Below, piece after piece: positions 61,930 to 64,000 of a DNA stretch of 64,000 nucleotides; position 1 is the first letter of the stretch; each line of letters begins with the position of its first letter. The notes below the pieces were generated by a model that saw nothing but the letters and a program-made list of their open reading frames with translations, was not told the DNA's origin and did not search any database. A program made the translations under genes and the position numbers. The stretch is from Dromaius novaehollandiae. Its lineage: Eukaryota; Chordata; Aves; Casuariiformes; Dromaiidae. The stretch spans positions 70,317,601-70,381,600 of the forward strand of contig NC_088102.1 of the NCBI RefSeq assembly GCF_036370855.1. Reading direction: 5' to 3'.

Positions 61930-63415
61930 CTACAGAGGGAAGCAAAATAGGCAGGAAGGGGAATGAGGGGACTTCCAGGGCTCCTGAATAACTCTGATGC
62001 AAAGGGACCTTGATACACAGAGAACTGAGAGGGAGTGAGAAAAGCGTGGGGAAAGGAAGGTGGAAAAAAAAAAAAAAAGAAAAAAACACAAAACCCCCAA
62101 AACACAAGTGAGATGGCTCACTCTGTTGCATCCATAAAAGCAGAGCAAATGGATAACGCAAGTAAAACCAGGAGCTAGCTTCCTCTCTCTGTCCCTCCCT
62201 CCTTCTAATCCTTGTCTGCCTCTCTTTGCTTTCCAATGTTTAATGTATGCCCTCCCAGCACAGCACTCAGAAAAACCTTCCCCCCACCCAGCCAGAGGAT
62301 TAACACAGAACAGATAACAGCAGCTCCCTGAAATAGCTCTCTGCCTCCTCCTCCTCCACTGGCTGTCCTGATTTCTGTTACTGCCCAGGAGGGGAAAAAA
62401 AATAAAAAAAAATAAAGGGGAAAAAAAACACACCAGAAACATTCCTGTGGAGTAAAAAGGGATGGAGAGGAAAGCAAGGCAGATAGGCAAGTACCATCCT
62501 GGCTCACTTAAGGTGGAACTGCCTTTTAAGGTGGAGAAAAGGAATTGTTTGGTAGAAATCATTAGGATTTTGTTGAGTTTGTTGAAGGGGATAATTCTGC
62601 GCAATGGGGCACTCGGCGCCTGTATTTCAGATCATGGCAGATACACTGCTTATGCTATAAAAACACAGGCTTGGATGATGGCTGGCCTCCACAGCTAGAA
62701 TCTTTGTATCAGCACAGAAGATAACTCGCTTCACAGTTACAACGTAAATGAGCAGATGCACACAGAGGTGCAGACAATTATTTTAGGAACAGGCACAAGT
62801 TTAACAGCTCACGCAGCCACTCTAGCTTACAGCGCTGAAAAGTAACTTCTAATAATGGAAAATCTAGCGAGCTTGCCTACAGATGTGAGCTGGCACGTAC
62901 GTGTAGATCCCGCGGAGTTACGTGTCTCGTTCTGCAGTATTATTTAGCACCGGTCACACGTAATCACAAAACGCGGCTCCAATCCTGGAATCCCCTCTGC
63001 ACCAAGAGCCCCAAGGCCCACGTCAGGGCACCAGGTCATCCCTTCTCCTTGCCTCCACGCAGCAACAGGGGGGCTTTCCGGGGAAGCCCTGGGTTTTGAG
63101 AGCCCTCGCATCCAAAAAAAAAGAAAAAAGGAGAGAAATTTTGGAGAATGGCAGGCAGCAAGATTAGAAAAAGCCAGCTCATGTCTGAGCACAGCACTGT
63201 TCCTGCAGCGCATTCGCTGCCCAGCGTTACGTGACTCAGGCACTGGACTTCTCTGAAGCTTTTGGGGAGAGAATGGGAAGCAGAGATCGCTGTATTCCCT
63301 ATTTTTATTCCACCTCCCCCCTTTCCATTGCCCTCCCTCCCTTCTCGTTTCTTTTTCAGCCTCTCCGAGCCCTTCCTCTGGCCCTAAAGCGCCCTGCACA
63401 TGTGCCTAGCCTTAC
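61930..63415 (-). other. RIC8A: Probable RIC8A first intron
   Basis: If the donor at 63415 and the acceptor at 61930 are joined, this 1.5 kb is the intron in the 5' UTR. It contains A-rich runs near 62065-62105 and 62395-62430. Nothing else is recognised. Confidence 0.5.
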
Positions 63416-64000
63416 CTACAGCGAGCGATCCCGGCGGGACAACGCGGCCGGGGGCGGCCGGGCCCGGTCTCCACGCGGGGGGGGAACGGGACGCCCGCGA
63501 GGGGGGAACCGGGGCGCCGAGGGGAGCGTTGCTACCTGCCTCTCCGCGCCTGCGGCCTCCCGCCGCGGCCCGGCCCTCCCTCCCCGCCGTGCCGCCGGCG
63601 CAGGGGGGCCGCCCGCCGCGCCGAGGGGGAGAGGCGGCCCCGCAGAGGTGGGGCAACGGGGCGAGGCTCAACCGCGGCGCCCGCCCCGGGGCTCCCGGCG
63701 CCCCGAAAAGCGCGGCGGCTCACGGGGAGGCCGTGAGGCGCAGGGGGAGCCGAGCCTCGGCTCCCCGGGGCTTTCTCTTAACCAACTAATTAACCCTCAA
63801 GCAGGTTACGCTTGACGGGGACCCTCCGCCGCAGCCCTCCCCCCCGTGAAGGGTGGGGGAGCGCCGCCCTCCCGCCGAAAACCAGGCGCCCAACCCCAGG
63901 GCTGAGGGGAACAGCGAGGCGGCAGCCGCCATTTTGTGGAGGGGGGGGGGGGCCTCCGCCCGCGGGGCGGGCCCGCATCGCCACCTCCCCGGCCAAGGCG
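63416..64000 (-). promoter_or_regulatory. RIC8A: CpG island with probable RIC8A untranslated exon and YY1-type site
   Basis: From 63.4 kb to the window edge the sequence is densely CpG and GC-rich without a TATA box. A near-perfect minus-strand donor (CTGTAG|GTAAGG, exon edge 63416) suggests the RIC8A first exon lies inside. GCCGCCATTTTG at 63925-63936 is the reverse of the YY1 core (CAAAATGGCGGC), typical of TATA-less promoters near the start site. In human, BET1L is divergent from RIC8A, so the island may serve both, but no BET1L coding sequence is visible before the window ends. Confidence 0.7.

Noticed and set aside
61930-62604. 224-codon minus ORF with long phenylalanine/leucine runs
   Set aside because: It is produced by T-rich runs on the minus strand in the probable first intron of RIC8A and shows no family features.
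63231-63815. 194-codon plus ORF at the right edge as BET1L
   Set aside because: The translation is Arg/Gly/Pro-rich CpG-island sequence and lacks any SNARE or membrane-anchor features of BET1L.

Overview
The window is ordinary vertebrate nuclear DNA. It has intron-rich genes with GT-AG splicing, CpG islands and AATAAA/ATTAAA polyadenylation signals. It looks sauropsid and most likely avian: the introns are short, poly-G/poly-C runs are frequent, and the one recognisable transposon is an old CR1 LINE. The gene order matches the mammalian block IFITM - IFITM5 - PGGHG - (COX8B) - PSMD13 - SIRT3 - RIC8A (human 11p15.5, mouse distal chr 7). No bacterial, viral or CRISPR-like content was seen.

Layout. 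Bases 1-1275 are a C-rich minisatellite upstream of, and probably inside the intron of, an IFITM-family gene whose last exon is at 1448-1600 (+). IFITM5 (3048-4394, +) follows with a TATA promoter. About 4 kb later PGGHG lies convergently (8827-21512, -) in 13 coding exons, with all three catalytic carboxylates present. A 6.5 kb gap, where mammals carry NLRP6, shows no recognisable gene. COX8B (28180-29725, +) is intact. PSMD13 (32555-40679, -, 13 coding exons, 376 aa) has an antisense CR1 fragment in one intron. It shares a 243 bp head-to-head promoter with SIRT3 (40923-45733, +, 7 coding exons, 365 aa). RIC8A (49788-61913, -, 10 coding exons, 539 aa) is convergent with SIRT3. Its probable untranslated first exon lies in a CpG island that runs to the right edge of the window.

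Function. The genes are neighbours by descent and do not form a pathway. Two encode mitochondrial proteins (COX8B in cytochrome c oxidase, SIRT3 deacetylase). One is a proteasome lid subunit (PSMD13), one a G-alpha chaperone/GEF (RIC8A), one a collagen disaccharide glucosidase (PGGHG), and two are CD225 membrane proteins, of which IFITM5 is the bone form. PGGHG and IFITM5 both relate to collagen or bone matrix, but nothing here shows co-regulation.

All exon boundaries were set by eye from splice consensus, reading-frame continuity and recalled human protein sequences. Every exon junction given keeps frame and each predicted length is close to the human one. I found no convincing undescribed system. 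The best loose ends are an exon-like 123 bp segment after SIRT3, a small cluster of minus-strand ORFs at 23.0-23.9 kb, the higher-order minisatellite at the left edge, and two weak 5' splice sites.
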